This document shows positions 32,664 through 43,869 of a stretch of DNA of 64,000 nt, one piece after another. Numbering within the stretch: the first letter of the stretch is position 1; each line of letters starts with the position of its first letter. The DNA is taken from contig OY856186.1 in the NCBI GenBank assembly GCA_963693315.1, positions 278,833,491 through 278,897,490 on the forward strand, written 5' to 3'. Position numbers and translations under genes: made by a program. The stretch comes from Diogma glabrata (taxonomy: Eukaryota; Arthropoda; Insecta; Diptera; Cylindrotomidae). Below the pieces are notes generated by a model. It was not told the origin of the DNA. It worked only from the letters and a program-made list of their open reading frames with translations, and made no database searches.

Positions 32664-33229
32664 AAAAATTATCTCAATATCTCTAGTTTTAAATGAATAT
32701 ATTAAGTAGGCCGAAAATAGTCACTGTAATTCGCTGTTCCTTCCCACCAGAGAAAAATAATCGATATAATTCGTTTTGATTTGTTAAAAAATAGTAAATG
32801 GAGGTTTTTATTGGACCTTATCGAAACTTTATTTAGTGAGTTGAATTGTCAAATTAATTTTATTTTATCTTGTTTAAATTTAGCTTTATGTGTATTACCT
32901 TTTACTAAATATATATGTGCTAAATATATATCAACCTTTTACTAAATATATATGTAAAATACACTAATTACACTCTTAAACTAATAGATATTTAAATAAT
33001 AAAATACGTTTTATTCTTGTTAAATTGAGTTCAATTTCACGTTTAATTTAATTGATGCGATTTCGCGGCAAACACTTAAACTATAAGAAATTTGTTCCCA
33101 ATCTAGTCGGAATACACTTTTGGAAAATAGGGAATAAAATATAGGGAAAAATTGGTATGGGAAAAAACTGCAATAAAATAAATTATTCCCTATTCCCCGG
33201 GAATTATCGAAATCAGGCTACAGTTCGCA

Positions 33230-33620
33230 AAAAAATTACGTTTACGCAATACATGTTTCATATTTCATGTACATATATATTTTAGATTTCAAAAAACAGC
33301 TATTTATTTAAAATGTTTACTTACATATATTTACAGCTGTTCTGAAAATATTTATAATTTACAATTATATTTATTTATAATTTACAATATTCTACTTTTA
33401 TAAGGTTATTTGTATTAAGTTAATATGAATGAATATATATTCATTCATATTTCTTTATTATATAACACGCCATGCAAAATATCAAAACTAATTTTGTTTA
33501 ACAAAATTTGACACTTGTCCAGACTCAAGGTTAATTTCTAAATATGGCGTCGTTTATACAATACGTATTAATTGAGTCAATATATATGCTAAATATCTCA
33601 TTAAGTATTCGAATGCACTC
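33230..33620. other. No gene seen
   Basis: AT-rich DNA with short tandem ATTTATAATTTACAAT duplications (33350-33390) and a TATATATTCATTCATA palindrome. Nothing coding. Confidence 0.5.
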
Positions 33621-33626
33621 CAGTAG

Positions 33627-34163
33627 CCATATTCCGGTACGTCGTGAAATAGGAATTGAGAAATAAATTATAGCAATTTTTTCATAACTAGTATTCCGTG
33701 TCGCGGGAAATAACAAATTCGTATTAGAAAATATTTCTTTATTTCATTTATTGCACTTTTTTCTCAATTCCCAATTCCCAATTACCCAATTACCGTACAG
33801 TACGCCTATTCCGGCATTTCCCTGGGAATTGGGAATTGAGAAAAAAGTGCAATACATGAAATAAAGAAATATTTTCTAATACGAATTTGTTATTTCCTGC
33901 GACACGGAATACTAGTTATGAAAAAATTGCTATAATTTATTTCTCAATTCCTATTTCACGATGTACCGGAAAAGGGCTACAGTACGTCTATTCCGGCATT
34001 TCTCTGGGAATTGTGAATTGAGAAAAAAGAGCAATAAATGAAATAACGAAATATTTTCTAATACGAATTTGTTAGTCCCCTCGGCTCGGAATACTAGTTA
34101 TGAAAAATTGCTACATATTATTTCCCAATTCCTATTTCACGATGTACCGGAATAGGGCTACTG
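33627..34163. mobile_element. Three-unit MITE array (one inverted, two direct)
   Basis: Three homologous units of about 180-190 bp: unit 1 inverted (33627-33796), units 2 and 3 direct (33798-33973 and 33974-34163). Each has GTACG(C/T)CTATTCCGGCATTT at one end, AAATATTTTCTAATACGAAT in the middle and a TTTCACGATGTACCGGAA-type other end. Units 1 and 2 form a long palindrome. The outer borders read CCAGTAGCC and GGCTACTGG. Some ends are shared with the 30477-33222 TIR style. Confidence 0.8.
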
Positions 34164-34169
34164 GTGTGA

Positions 34170-35570
34170 TTTTCAGTTGAAATTTGAATGGAATAGGATA
34201 ACTTCTTCAATTTGTTTTAAAAACGTAATGTAAAAGAAAACAAACTTTTAAAAGAGAGATTGTAACATAAATTAATATTAAAGTGATATGGCCATCATAA
34301 AAAATAATACAAATGCCTATATGATATTAAAATAAATATCAGTACTCAGATTAATATTCTCAGTTATAATTTAAATGGTTAAACAGTATTAATATAACTA
34401 TTAAAGTGATTTCTTAATGATGCAATACAAATGCATTTACATTTAAATAGATAAGAGCTTTTAAAAATGCCAATAGAAAATGTACGTATGTCTATGTATG
34501 TACATAAAAAAAAAATAAATAATATACATATAAGGAAATAAACTATTTGAATTCGTTTAGTCAGTGTCACTTTTTTCTATGGCTTACTTTGGAATGATAA
34601 TATTGTAACATTTTCTGGCCGAGTTTTCGAAGAATTTTCTATTTTAATTTTTCTTCGTTCAAAACGAATTTTATTAGTTTATTTACCTTGTATAATACTA
34701 ACTTGTGTCACCAGTCACCACTATTAGTTCAAAACTGTGTTTATTATTCCTAACGCGACCTCTTATATTATAAGAAACGAAAAACTAACGATAAATTCTA
34801 CAAAATTCTAGAACACAAACGGACTCTGAACAACAAAAACATAATAACATGATGATCTTCATCATGTTCATTTGTACAAAAATGAAATAGATTTTAAAGT
34901 TTACCCTCCCCACTACTCTATTAATTTTCTTATCATAAATAAAACATTTTATTTATAACAATTGCCTGACTGGTGCGAAAAAATAATAAATATCCGTTTT
35001 ATTGTTTCTATTTTGTGTAGAAGAATTGTGTTTTATATAGTTTCTTTTAAAATTGGGTTTGTTTTTCTTGCCATAGATACGAAGGAAGCTTCCTTAAGTG
35101 AAATATAAATTCTAAATTGTTGTTTAGTTTTTTAATCCTTAATGTTTGTATATTATTTTTTGTTGAAATATTTAATGTTTACAATTTTTTGTTGGATTTA
35201 CTAAATGTTGGAAGAATATTTTTTGTTATGGATTAAGTGGTAAGAGATTAAAGTTTTTAAAAACTTTTGGTTAATTATAATTCTTAGCTTTCTATACTTT
35301 TTACACAAATTTTGATAAATGTAAACTTTAAATTAAGAGTGACAAAGCCTTTCATTTGTGAAATTTGAGAAGTGTATCCTTGTAAAAATACATTACAGAA
35401 AGCGATAGATGCCGATAGTCGTTTTTTATTGTTTCCTTTGCGGTTATTGAATGAAAGTAAATAGGTTTTTATCTTTTTTTTCAATAGAAACGGTGGTTCG
35501 AAACAATCGATTCCGATAGACTTATCAAGTGTATGGATTATCTATGATTTTAATCGTTTTTAATGATAGG
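34170..35570. other. No gene seen
   Basis: AT-rich DNA. Several short frames on the minus strand lack family similarity. No TIRs or repeats shared within the window were recognised. Confidence 0.55.
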
Positions 35571-35578
35571 AAGATATT

Positions 35579-36450
35579 TTAAGTAGTAGTCCCTGAGGGG
35601 TATACACGAACAAACTTGAAGGTTTTCCAACCCTCGAATACGCAACATATAATTGGCCATGCGAAAAGCACCTTGCCTTTTAAGATGGTAGCTTCGAAAA
35701 CATTGCCAATGATTAATACCAATCGCGTACTATTGCATAGCTTTGGTGCATTCCAATTTCTAAGCAAATGATAGGTGAAGCAATCGCAAATTATGTAGTG
35801 GTGTTACAGCTTAATACAATGAATTCAAGAATTCAACAGGAAAGTTGACAACTTCCTCAGAATCGACTACAGTGTCAATCGATTTTAATTATGATATATT
35901 ACCAGGCAATAACTGTTGTGTTTTTAAATTAATTGCGTCGATGTCTATATTTTTTGCGGCTCAAATAGCTCGCTCACATAGCCACGCATGATTAGTGTAA
36001 TAAGCTTGTAAACATGGAAATATAATTTCAATCAAAGCACTATGGTAGCCACCATGTTGCAAAAATTGTCTCGGAAACGGATGCGTTGTGTATTTTTATG
36101 CAATTATACATTTTTTCGTTGCCAATTTTTAGCAATTGTCTTTTCAGTGCTAATGCCGATGGATAGTTTTCAAGATGAACACGCATATTTATGGTAAAGG
36201 ATAATTTACTGACACTTCGCCATAGGTGTGAATCTGTCAAGCATGTGTTATTCATCCGCATATGCAGCACGTGGAATGACCTTTCAGAACTTCAGCCATG
36301 CCTAAATGCTTCTTTATGTTATACATTGCGTCTAGATTTGCATAAATATTCAATTGGAACTTGAGTGCTGAATGTCCAATTCGCAAACGATCAGTCAATG
36401 TTGCTGCGATGCCTGATGAAGCAATTGCCAACGCAATACCTGGTCCGTCC
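35579..36450 (-). pseudogene. Helitron Pif1-like helicase, decayed
   Basis: Reading right to left on minus: DGPGIALAIASSGIAATLTD and IGHSALKFQLN (regions after the Walker A loop, which is missing); MAEVLKGHSTC; INMRVHLENYPSALALKR; HAWLCERAI and AAKNIDIDAINL; KSIDTVVDSEE; VEFLNSL; RNWNAPKLCNSTRL; and finally CFSHGQLYVAYSRVGKPSSL. These are in the order of the helicase domain of Helitron Rep/Hel proteins. Several stops, frame changes and at least two deletions (P-loop; between EATILKGK and CFSHGQ) kill it. The Rep/HUH nuclease part was not found to the right. No 3' hairpin-CTRR end was fixed. Confidence 0.9.
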
Positions 36451-36454
36451 TAAA

Positions 36455-36955
36455 AGAAAAATCCATTTTGCTGTGCTGCAATTGAGAAATGAATTTATTC
36501 ATAAATATTTTTCTGCTCAACAGTGAGCAGTTATATGTGTTATTATGGTTTTCCATATTATTCACTGTTTGTGTGCGTTTGTCACTTTTGAATTAAAATG
36601 CAATATTTAAAAATATACTTTTTTAAATGTTATGTTATTCAAAATTGTTACTATAAGGAAGTTTATATTATTATTAATAAAATAAAAAAATTAAAAATAA
36701 ACATTTAAAAAAGTGAGCAGTTGCTCATTATTAGCAACAAAAGGAGCCAAAGAGGTTGAATCGTACTGTTGTTCACGTTGAACATCGCTGTAAATGATTT
36801 CTGCTGCTGGGCGGTTTGGCGAGGATATGCCAAAATGAATGAGTGGCATATTTGAAATGAGAATACAAAGATTCTAAATCTTTAGTAATGACATTTCATG
36901 TCATCCATATAATTGCTTATATGTTTTATATATGTTTCTAGTCGAAAATGTTTTT
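36455..36955. other. No gene seen
   Basis: AT-rich flank of the Helitron relic. A GTGAGCAGTT motif occurs at about 36523 and 36713. No coding similarity. Confidence 0.45.
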
Positions 36956-36959
36956 CATT

Positions 36960-37260
36960 TAAATTTCTCAAAAAAATTGTGTAACAAAATGTATGTAATC
37001 ATTCTTTTGACACACTTTATTAACGATTTTTTTTTGACACACATATAACAAAAAAATCAAGGTCCTGCAGCCAAATTCTGTAATTGTGAAGCGGTGAAGT
37101 GATAAGTTTTTTAATGAAAAGAAACGAAGAAATTTTTATCACTTCACCGCTTCACAGTTACAGAATTTGGCTGCTGGTCTCACATACAGATGCCAATCAT
37201 CAAAATATTTCCAGATTCAAATTTAATCCTCATCAGCTGATTGAAGCTGATCTACTCGAA
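36960..37260 (+). repeat. Fragment of the fold-back family seen at 54-59 kb
   Basis: ATTCTTTTGACACACTT, then TTTGACACACATATAAC, then GGTCTCACATACAGATGCCA and CATCAAAATATTTCCAGATT parallel 55440-55565 and, inverted, 57960-58085. Embedded is a hairpin (37068-37175) with about 38-bp arms starting CAGCCAAATTCTGTAATTGT. Followed directly by the solo LTR, as in the other locus. Confidence 0.65.
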
Positions 37261-37282
37261 CGACTATTAAAATATATAATAT

Positions 37283-38061
37283 TGTTACGTTTCTCTAACC
37301 TTCCTTCGAATTGGCCTAACTCACAATTCGATAAACGCAATTCCCAAATCTCTTCAGAGTTCGATCACTGATTAGTTAGCACAAACAGCAGGTTTTATTA
37401 AGTATTCAACACCTTAATTGTTTCACAACAACAGGAAAACAATACAGCAAACAATATTCTTGACTAGAATATTCTTCCAACAGCTTCCGAAACTCCAACG
37501 GTTGATTGTAGAAATTTCCAGTAATAGAACGTTTAAAATAATACACAAAATATTTCTACTCAATAAAACTTAAAACTTTATTCACTAATTTAAAGATCAC
37601 TTTTATAATTTTAGCTTCACAATCGCAGGTTTAAAATAAACCAATTAAAAACTACAAGAGGCAATTTCCTTATATACATTCTTTTTTTTTTTTTTTATTA
37701 ATTAGTTAGACATGTTTAGCACACTAAAAATGAAATATTCATTATTTAGACTCTTTGAATATCCGAAGATAAAATTCTGCTTAATCTCTAGAAATAAGAT
37801 TCTGCTTAATCTCTAGAAATTTCTAGATCACTTTTTAGAAACCTTGAGAAAATATTAGAATATTCGATTATTTTACGTTACGTTGATTTGATTCATAAAA
37901 TCATTTGTGTTATGTAGACCTTAATTCTAAGAATATGTACAACAACAACAATATTCATTTCATTAATCTTTTGTAGTATTTTGTTGATTTGATTTTCCTA
38001 GAAGTGACCGTAATCGTCTAGATTTGTCTGTAATCGTCTAGATTTTTCTGTAATCGTAACA
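37283..38061 (-). mobile_element. Solo LTR, 779 bp, 4-bp TSD
   Basis: TGTTACG (37283) and CGTAACA (38061) form perfect 7-bp inverted termini of the TG...CA type, flanked by ATAT (37279-37282 and 38062-38065). On the minus strand a TATATAAGG box (about 37668) and an AATAAAG signal (about 37572) lie in the order and spacing expected for U3-R-U5. A second, shortened copy is at 55897-56300. No internal coding region adjoins, so recombination between LTRs is the likely origin. Family not determined. Confidence 0.8.
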
Positions 38062-38286
38062 ATATTAAACTTAAATAACAAAATTAATAGAATCATATAC
38101 AGATTTTAATAAAGTATATTCAAAAAATTCCTTTTAGTCTTGAATATGAAATAGCATTCTAATATGAGTCGCTGCAGTTGTTGTAAACATCACTTGAGTT
38201 ATCATTTTCTGGATCAGTTATATCTGACAATGCATCATCTGCATATATTATAAGCATATTAATATAAGCAAGTCCAAGACTAAATT

Positions 38287-38650
38287 TCAGATTTTAGTAC
38301 TTGCACGATGTACCGTTTTTTTACAACTTCAACGCGTGACTGACGCGTTTGTTGACAGGATTTGAGAGACTGACGATCATAAAACTTATTTTTAATTAAT
38401 ATTCTGCTCTCAAACGAACTTTCAGGTTTTATAAAGTAGTTGCAAGATACATGTTTTTTTTACAACATTGGAGCCCCACCCACTCCAAACGCTAACGAAT
38501 CCAGCTGACTGACTGAAGACTATTTCTCCACTCAACATATGTGACATAATGTTAAAAAATCAGGCTTTATAAAGTGCTTGCAATTTAATGTCGCTCAGCT
38601 CTCGGACTATTAAGGAACATTCGTTCGTTTGAAAAATGTTGCAAGAAAAA
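38287..38650. repeat. Tandem repeat, period about 137 bp, about 2.7 units
   Basis: The landmark TCAG(A/G)(T/C)TTTA-(A)AGT--TTGCA recurs at 38287, 38422 and 38560 (spacings 135 and 138), with ACAAC and GACTGAC boxes between. Each unit contains a TATAAAG. Divergence between units is considerable. Confidence 0.65.
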
Positions 38651-38659
38651 TATACATAT

Positions 38660-39320
38660 TATTTAAAACTATAAAAAACAATTTAGTGTTGAGTATTAGT
38701 ATGAATTCTAAGCGGTGAAAATTAATCTAATACAAAAGAAATTCATTCAACCAATTTAGGTACGAATATAAAATTTATTCAAATGAAAAAGCAACAAAAA
38801 GATTAAGGTTAATATACGCAAAATTTATGTTTAAGAACATTTGTTATTGTTAATTTTTTGTCTTCGTTTTATTGCTTAATTTCTTCAGCAGACCAAAAAT
38901 AAAACCCAAATGTGATCTCTTTTGGTAATATTTTTTTTTCTTTTTTTGAATATTACTATGAATAAAAATGTGAAAAGCTATATGAAATAAATGTAGAATT
39001 AGGAAGGGCATATAGTTGGAGTTGTATAATCGAACAATAAAATGAAGTCATCCAACTTCCTGAATAATTTGCAGGTTAAATCTTACTCATACTTACATGC
39101 AATGTAATGTAAACAACAGGGATGATCGATGAACAATATTAAGTTGAAAGAAACAAAAAACAAAATTGAAAAGAACGAATTTTGATGTGTAATAGAGTTT
39201 AAAACGCTTCTTATATCACTAATTTACTCCATTCTTTCAGAGCGAATTAGATATAAAATTATAAATTTCCGAACTGCTTGCAAATTAGCGAGAGTATAAA
39301 TTCATTAAACACGAATGCAA
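38660..39320. other. No gene seen
   Basis: AT-rich DNA, no recognised repeats or frames. Confidence 0.55.
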
Positions 39321-39326
39321 TACAAC

Positions 39327-40860
39327 GTTTTATCCTTTCAATAGAGTAACATGTATTAATTTAAAATTTTAATTCTTTGATAAAATAAGGAAAACGAATA
39401 AAAAAAATAATAAATTTTATGGGATTTTTTGCAATTTTATTTTATTTTGTTGTACCATTTATTCCAAACAATTAAATCAATTTAGTCAATTTTGATAACT
39501 ATTTCATTGTTTGGTATTTTGAAAATGAAATGACCTACAATGACCTACAATGATCAAAGTCATTACTACTAATGCTAAGGAGAATTGAGTAGCCAAAAAA
39601 CATTCATAAAAAATATTAATTTTTTTCACAATGCAAAGTTAGTTCAATTTAATCACAGTAGCCTTTGGTTTTTTAATATTCGAGAGAAGAACATGCGCAC
39701 TAGTTTGAATTTATTATTTATTTATAATTAATGATTTTGTTGATTTTTTTTATAAAATATAATAAAATTATCTATATATAAATACGTAAGCACTATTTTT
39801 GTGGTACAATTTACAATTATTTGCTCCAACAAAAGTTGGACGATATGTATATCGTTGGAAAGGTCTTGAGTAGTAGATGTGTCGAAAAATATATATTAAA
39901 TAAACATATATATCCAAAAATATATTTTTGGAATTTGGACGATTTTTTTGAGAAAAAAGTGGAAAAATATGGTGTGTTTTTCTGCGTTTTTTTCGATTAT
40001 TGTGTTTTTTCAAGTTATTTGTTTCACAATTCAAAATCAAATATATCAATAAATCAAATCGGAAATAATGTGATGTAGCTTTTTTGTTGGGAGGTCTTTT
40101 TACAACATCCATTTACAATGGCCGTATATCGGCCACTGGGCGATTCCTAGTTTATAAAATACCAACAACAATTTTTTTCAGAGTTCAATATACGAGTACA
40201 ATTAAAAAAATTGTTTTATCCTTTCGGTAACTATAAATATAGGTTTATTTCTTCGGTTTCGAGCTTAATTAAGATAACGATTTGTAAAAATTCACAAAGG
40301 AGGAAAGTTTGATAAAATCTGAACAAAAACTATAGTGAAGTTTCACATAATTATTTTTCTGTATTTTGAGGGGGTGAGATTGGGGAAGGATGAAAAAAAT
40401 CCTTTTTGATCCTAACGATTGATTTCATATGAAGGAGCACTTAGTTTAAGAAACATTGTAATTTTTTTTAGAATTTTACGGTGCACAGTTTTTGAGTTAT
40501 TGTCAAAAAAGTGCAACAAAAAGCTGGTGGATCTCTACGTTTCTATGTTGATTGACAGAAAAGTTTGAAACAACACACAGAGATAGGAAATTTGATAAAC
40601 AACTATAACTAAATTCTTTAAATTCTAAATTCTAATTTATTTTTATGTGCCTATGGTCTGACAATATAAAAAGTTTACAACACAAATTTATTTAAATTAT
40701 TTTTGTCAGTTTGTTCTTCTACTTTCACGGAACCCTTGGCAATCGAATTTTATTCCCATTTGACCAAATTTCTTTGTTCGTTGTACTTGTTTTATCAATG
40801 AATTTTAAAATAATTCAATTTCAATTAATACATGTTACTCTGGCGGAAGGATAAACCCGA
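39327..40860. mobile_element. Possible 1.5-kb inverted-repeat element
   Basis: The stretch around GAGTAACATGTATTAATTT and TTGATAAAATAAGGAAAACG (39327-39420) is imperfectly inverted at 40740-40860. Between them lies a second repeat (39815-40150). No transposase or TSD was identified; the arms may also be two unrelated inverted copies of one repeat. Confidence 0.4.
39815..40150 (+). repeat. Dispersed repeat, copy 1
   Basis: An inverted homologue lies at 47640-47935: shared ACGATATGTATATCGTTGGA-type sequence, GGTCTTGAGTAGTAGATGTG, and CAGTGGCCGATATACGGCC on the minus strand next to GGAATCGC. Overlapping open frames on both strands are probably incidental, since the second copy breaks them. Confidence 0.7.
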
Positions 40861-43030
40861 TTACATGGATATCTAGAGTTTCCTGCCAACATATTTTTTC
40901 ATTTTTTTTGGGCAAAATTTTGGAAAATATGCAAGTGGCCTATCCTTTTTTTAATCCAGAAAAATGAGTAGTCGCAAATCTTGGCGAGTGATATATAAAG
41001 TGAAACTGCGCTGAAGTTTAAGCCTAATCGAGCAACGGGTCTAGGAATGACAGCATTATTTCGTTTTGTATATGTAAAACTTGTGACTGTCGATTTTTAG
41101 CCAGTTTTATGTTTTATTGGATTCGTGTTTATTGCAAATTTGTAAACTTTTGCTCGAAAAATAAAATATATAAACACTGACCCAATAAGATACTAATATT
41201 GTGTTCCGCAGCAATCGCGCAACAGAATAGAATCAACAACTGTTTGTTTTATTTTATTTTTTTAGTTATAATGCAATTATGGTTGTAGAAGAACAAAATT
41301 AAACCTGTATTTGTAGTTGCCTGGAGGAAAGTTTTTTTTTCAAAATACTCACACATTCAATTTTTGCTTCAAATTTGATGCTTTCCTTATAAAAATAAAA
41401 ACATATTATTTTTCCGAATAGTTTGTCCAATTATGCAAGTATATTGTTATTAAAATAAATAAAACGGTTGACGAAAAAGTACTAATTTTCTTATTCTGTA
41501 TATGGAATAAAAGAAAACAATAAAATCGACTCCAAAGGAGTGAAATAAAAAAAATGTGTGAGCCTCATCCACATAAGCTCACGTTTGAAGTGAAACTTCT
41601 TTTATAGATGTAGATGTGGTTTGGACAAATATATAAACAATTTCACTGATATTTAGCGCTGTTTTTAATAAAGGGCGGTAAATTCCAAGAAATAACAAAT
41701 TTTTAAAGTTTTTTTTATTTTTAAATTTTTAAAGAAATAAAAATCACTTGATCACAACTGTCACGTTTTTATCGGAAAAAATGTCTATATATTTTGTTCA
41801 CAGTTATATTAACAAAACTGAATTGATAATTTAAACTGAATTTGAAAATCAAAACCGGTCGTAAATAAAATAAGCGAGGATATTATGTATACATACATAA
41901 ATACATATAACAGCAAGAATGATCACAACATGTTTAAAATTAAATCAAATACTTGTAAAAACACATATACTATATTATACTTAACGTTACATCTCTAGCG
42001 TAACAAAAATTTCAAATTAATACGTTGGTAAAGAAATTTCGCTTCAAAAATAAAAGTTTTACTCTTGATTAAGAACGATATTAAAAATATATAGTACATT
42101 TTGCTGTTTTTTCGTGAGTGAAAATTTGTTTACGCAAACGTAAAACTTTTTCATTTCGTGTTTGAGATGCTATTTTTTCTACGATAGTAAATATATAAAC
42201 GATATTTATTATAAATTATTAAATTAGAAATCGTTAACATATCATTCAAAATTCATATTCTATTTTTTCATGGTTGCTTTGATTTAAAACTTTATAAAAT
42301 TACATGAAAATGCCATAGCAACAACAATTTGTTATTTGGGGAAAATGATTTTACACTAGTGGAAAAATACATTTTCAAATTTAAATTTGTGAAACAGTAT
42401 TCACATTTGAGGAATGAAAAAAGCGCTCGAATAAAATAAAATTGTCACTGGTAATAAATATTTAGAAATTCACTAACCACTAAACTTTTCTGCGGACCAA
42501 AAATGGTCCGCGTACCACCGGTTGAAAAAACTACCTTAGAATGCAGGTTGATGTGTGACCTAGGTCTTGTAAAATGTTTGTGGTTTGTTGTGATACATGT
42601 TGTAATTCCTACTCCACAACATATTTAAAAAAAAAATAAGATGTTTTAGTTAAAGATTTTTTGAGTCCGAAATTTGAATTGGAAAATCTAACTTGTTATG
42701 TTTGTAAAATGGTGTTTGCTTCTTATAATATAACTTTTTAGCTATTCCATGTAAAGTGTTAAAAACAAAACAGCTAATCAACCAAATTTTTTCTGCTTAA
42801 ACTAACATTTAAAAATTATTGATACAAAAGACTGATAGATTGGCCGTTTAAAATTTCAAGTAAACGAAAAAAAATGTTGTACTGCATAATGAAAAATTTA
42901 TAAAAAAAAACAAAAAAAGGAAGGAAACTAAAAGAAAATGAAACCTTTTGTTGTTATCAATTTTTTATATCTATTTCATTCTTAAGTACCATCTTTCATC
43001 TTTATCATCGTATTTATTCTCTTATATTAG
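40861..43030. other. No gene seen
   Basis: AT-rich DNA of about 2.2 kb. One exact short palindrome, GCGGACCAAAAATGGTCCGC (about 42492-42511), stands out. No coding similarity. Confidence 0.55.
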
Positions 43031-43121
43031 GTGCGTTCGATTTGACTGAAACTACTGAAAAAACAACAACAATTGCATTTAATTTTTCAATTGCTTCAGT
43101 TGTTTCAGTCAAATCGAACAC
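43031..43121. mobile_element. 91-bp hairpin MITE
   Basis: GTGCGTTCGATTTGACTGAA is inverted at the other end (GTTTCAGTCAAATCGAACAC), and pairing continues through ACTACTGAA versus TTCAGTTGT. Fully non-coding. No clear TSD. Confidence 0.7.
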
Positions 43122-43124
43122 GGC

Positions 43125-43865
43125 TATTGTGATGGTTGTATTTTATAAAAATATACAACAAAAATATGATGGTAAGATTGTATAAATATTTGGTAATGCT
43201 CTAAAAGTCGAGAGACAAGGTTAAAAACAAAATAATATGTAAATGGTATAAGGGAATTGAGGAACATAACTTAAGAGCATAACTTCAGAAAGGTTATTAA
43301 TGCGTTTGTGGATCGATATAAAGTAGTTTTTGTTTTATCCAAACTTAATGGTAATATAAAACTATTTTTACACGAAACTTGTTGGCTAGATAGGTACAGC
43401 AATTACAATTCTCATTATCTTAAATAAATTCAGCATAATATATCTTTCAAATAAGATTCTCCTAAATTAAATCCAAACGACAGTCTTTTTTGTGCTTATT
43501 ATTATAGATATTGTTCTAAATAAATCAAAATGTTTTTGTGCTTAAAAAAACGAGTTCATTAAAAAATATGCCACCACGAGTTTGAGTAAAAATAAAATTG
43601 TCTTGCCCAAAAATAAAAAATAAGAAAAATATAAGAACCAATTCATTGTCGTATAATAATGTCTTTATACTGTTATAGTAATGAAGAGAATGGGAAGAAA
43701 TGACATTTTTTTCCATTGTAAGCGGTAATTTATGATAATAAAAATAAATTTCACAAATAAATAAACATAACCATATTGTTCTGATTTGAGTGTTGTAATT
43801 TAAGTGAATTGTTTTTATTGGAAGCAAAGGATTTTTGTGATATTAAAGAATGAGCATCGATCAAC
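43125..43865. other. No gene seen
   Basis: AT-rich DNA. One minus-strand frame of 100 codons (43525-43827) has a hydrophobic composition but no family similarity, and looks random. Confidence 0.5.
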
Positions 43866-43869
43866 AGCA

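Larger units (their letters stand above)
30477..33222. mobile_element. 2.7-kb TIR composite with GGGAATAGGGAATAA ends
   Basis: The left end (GCCTAATTCCGATAATTCCC, then GGGAATAGGGAATAA and TTTTATAGCAGTTTT) matches the inverted right end (33160-33222) over about 60 bp. No convincing TSD could be fixed. Inside are a possible transposase fragment, a LINE 3' fragment, two hairpin MITEs and a 255-bp direct repeat, so it is a much-invaded element. The TIR resembles the smaller MITEs at 33627-34163, suggesting a family relationship. Confidence 0.6.

Noticed and set aside
35284..35484. 66-codon minus-strand frame left of the Helitron relic
   Set aside because: No similarity to the Helitron protein or any other family; the frame length is expected by chance.
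39768..40112. 114-codon minus-strand frame overlapping an 85-codon plus-strand frame
   Set aside because: The homologous repeat at 47640-47935 does not keep either frame; no domain is recognised.
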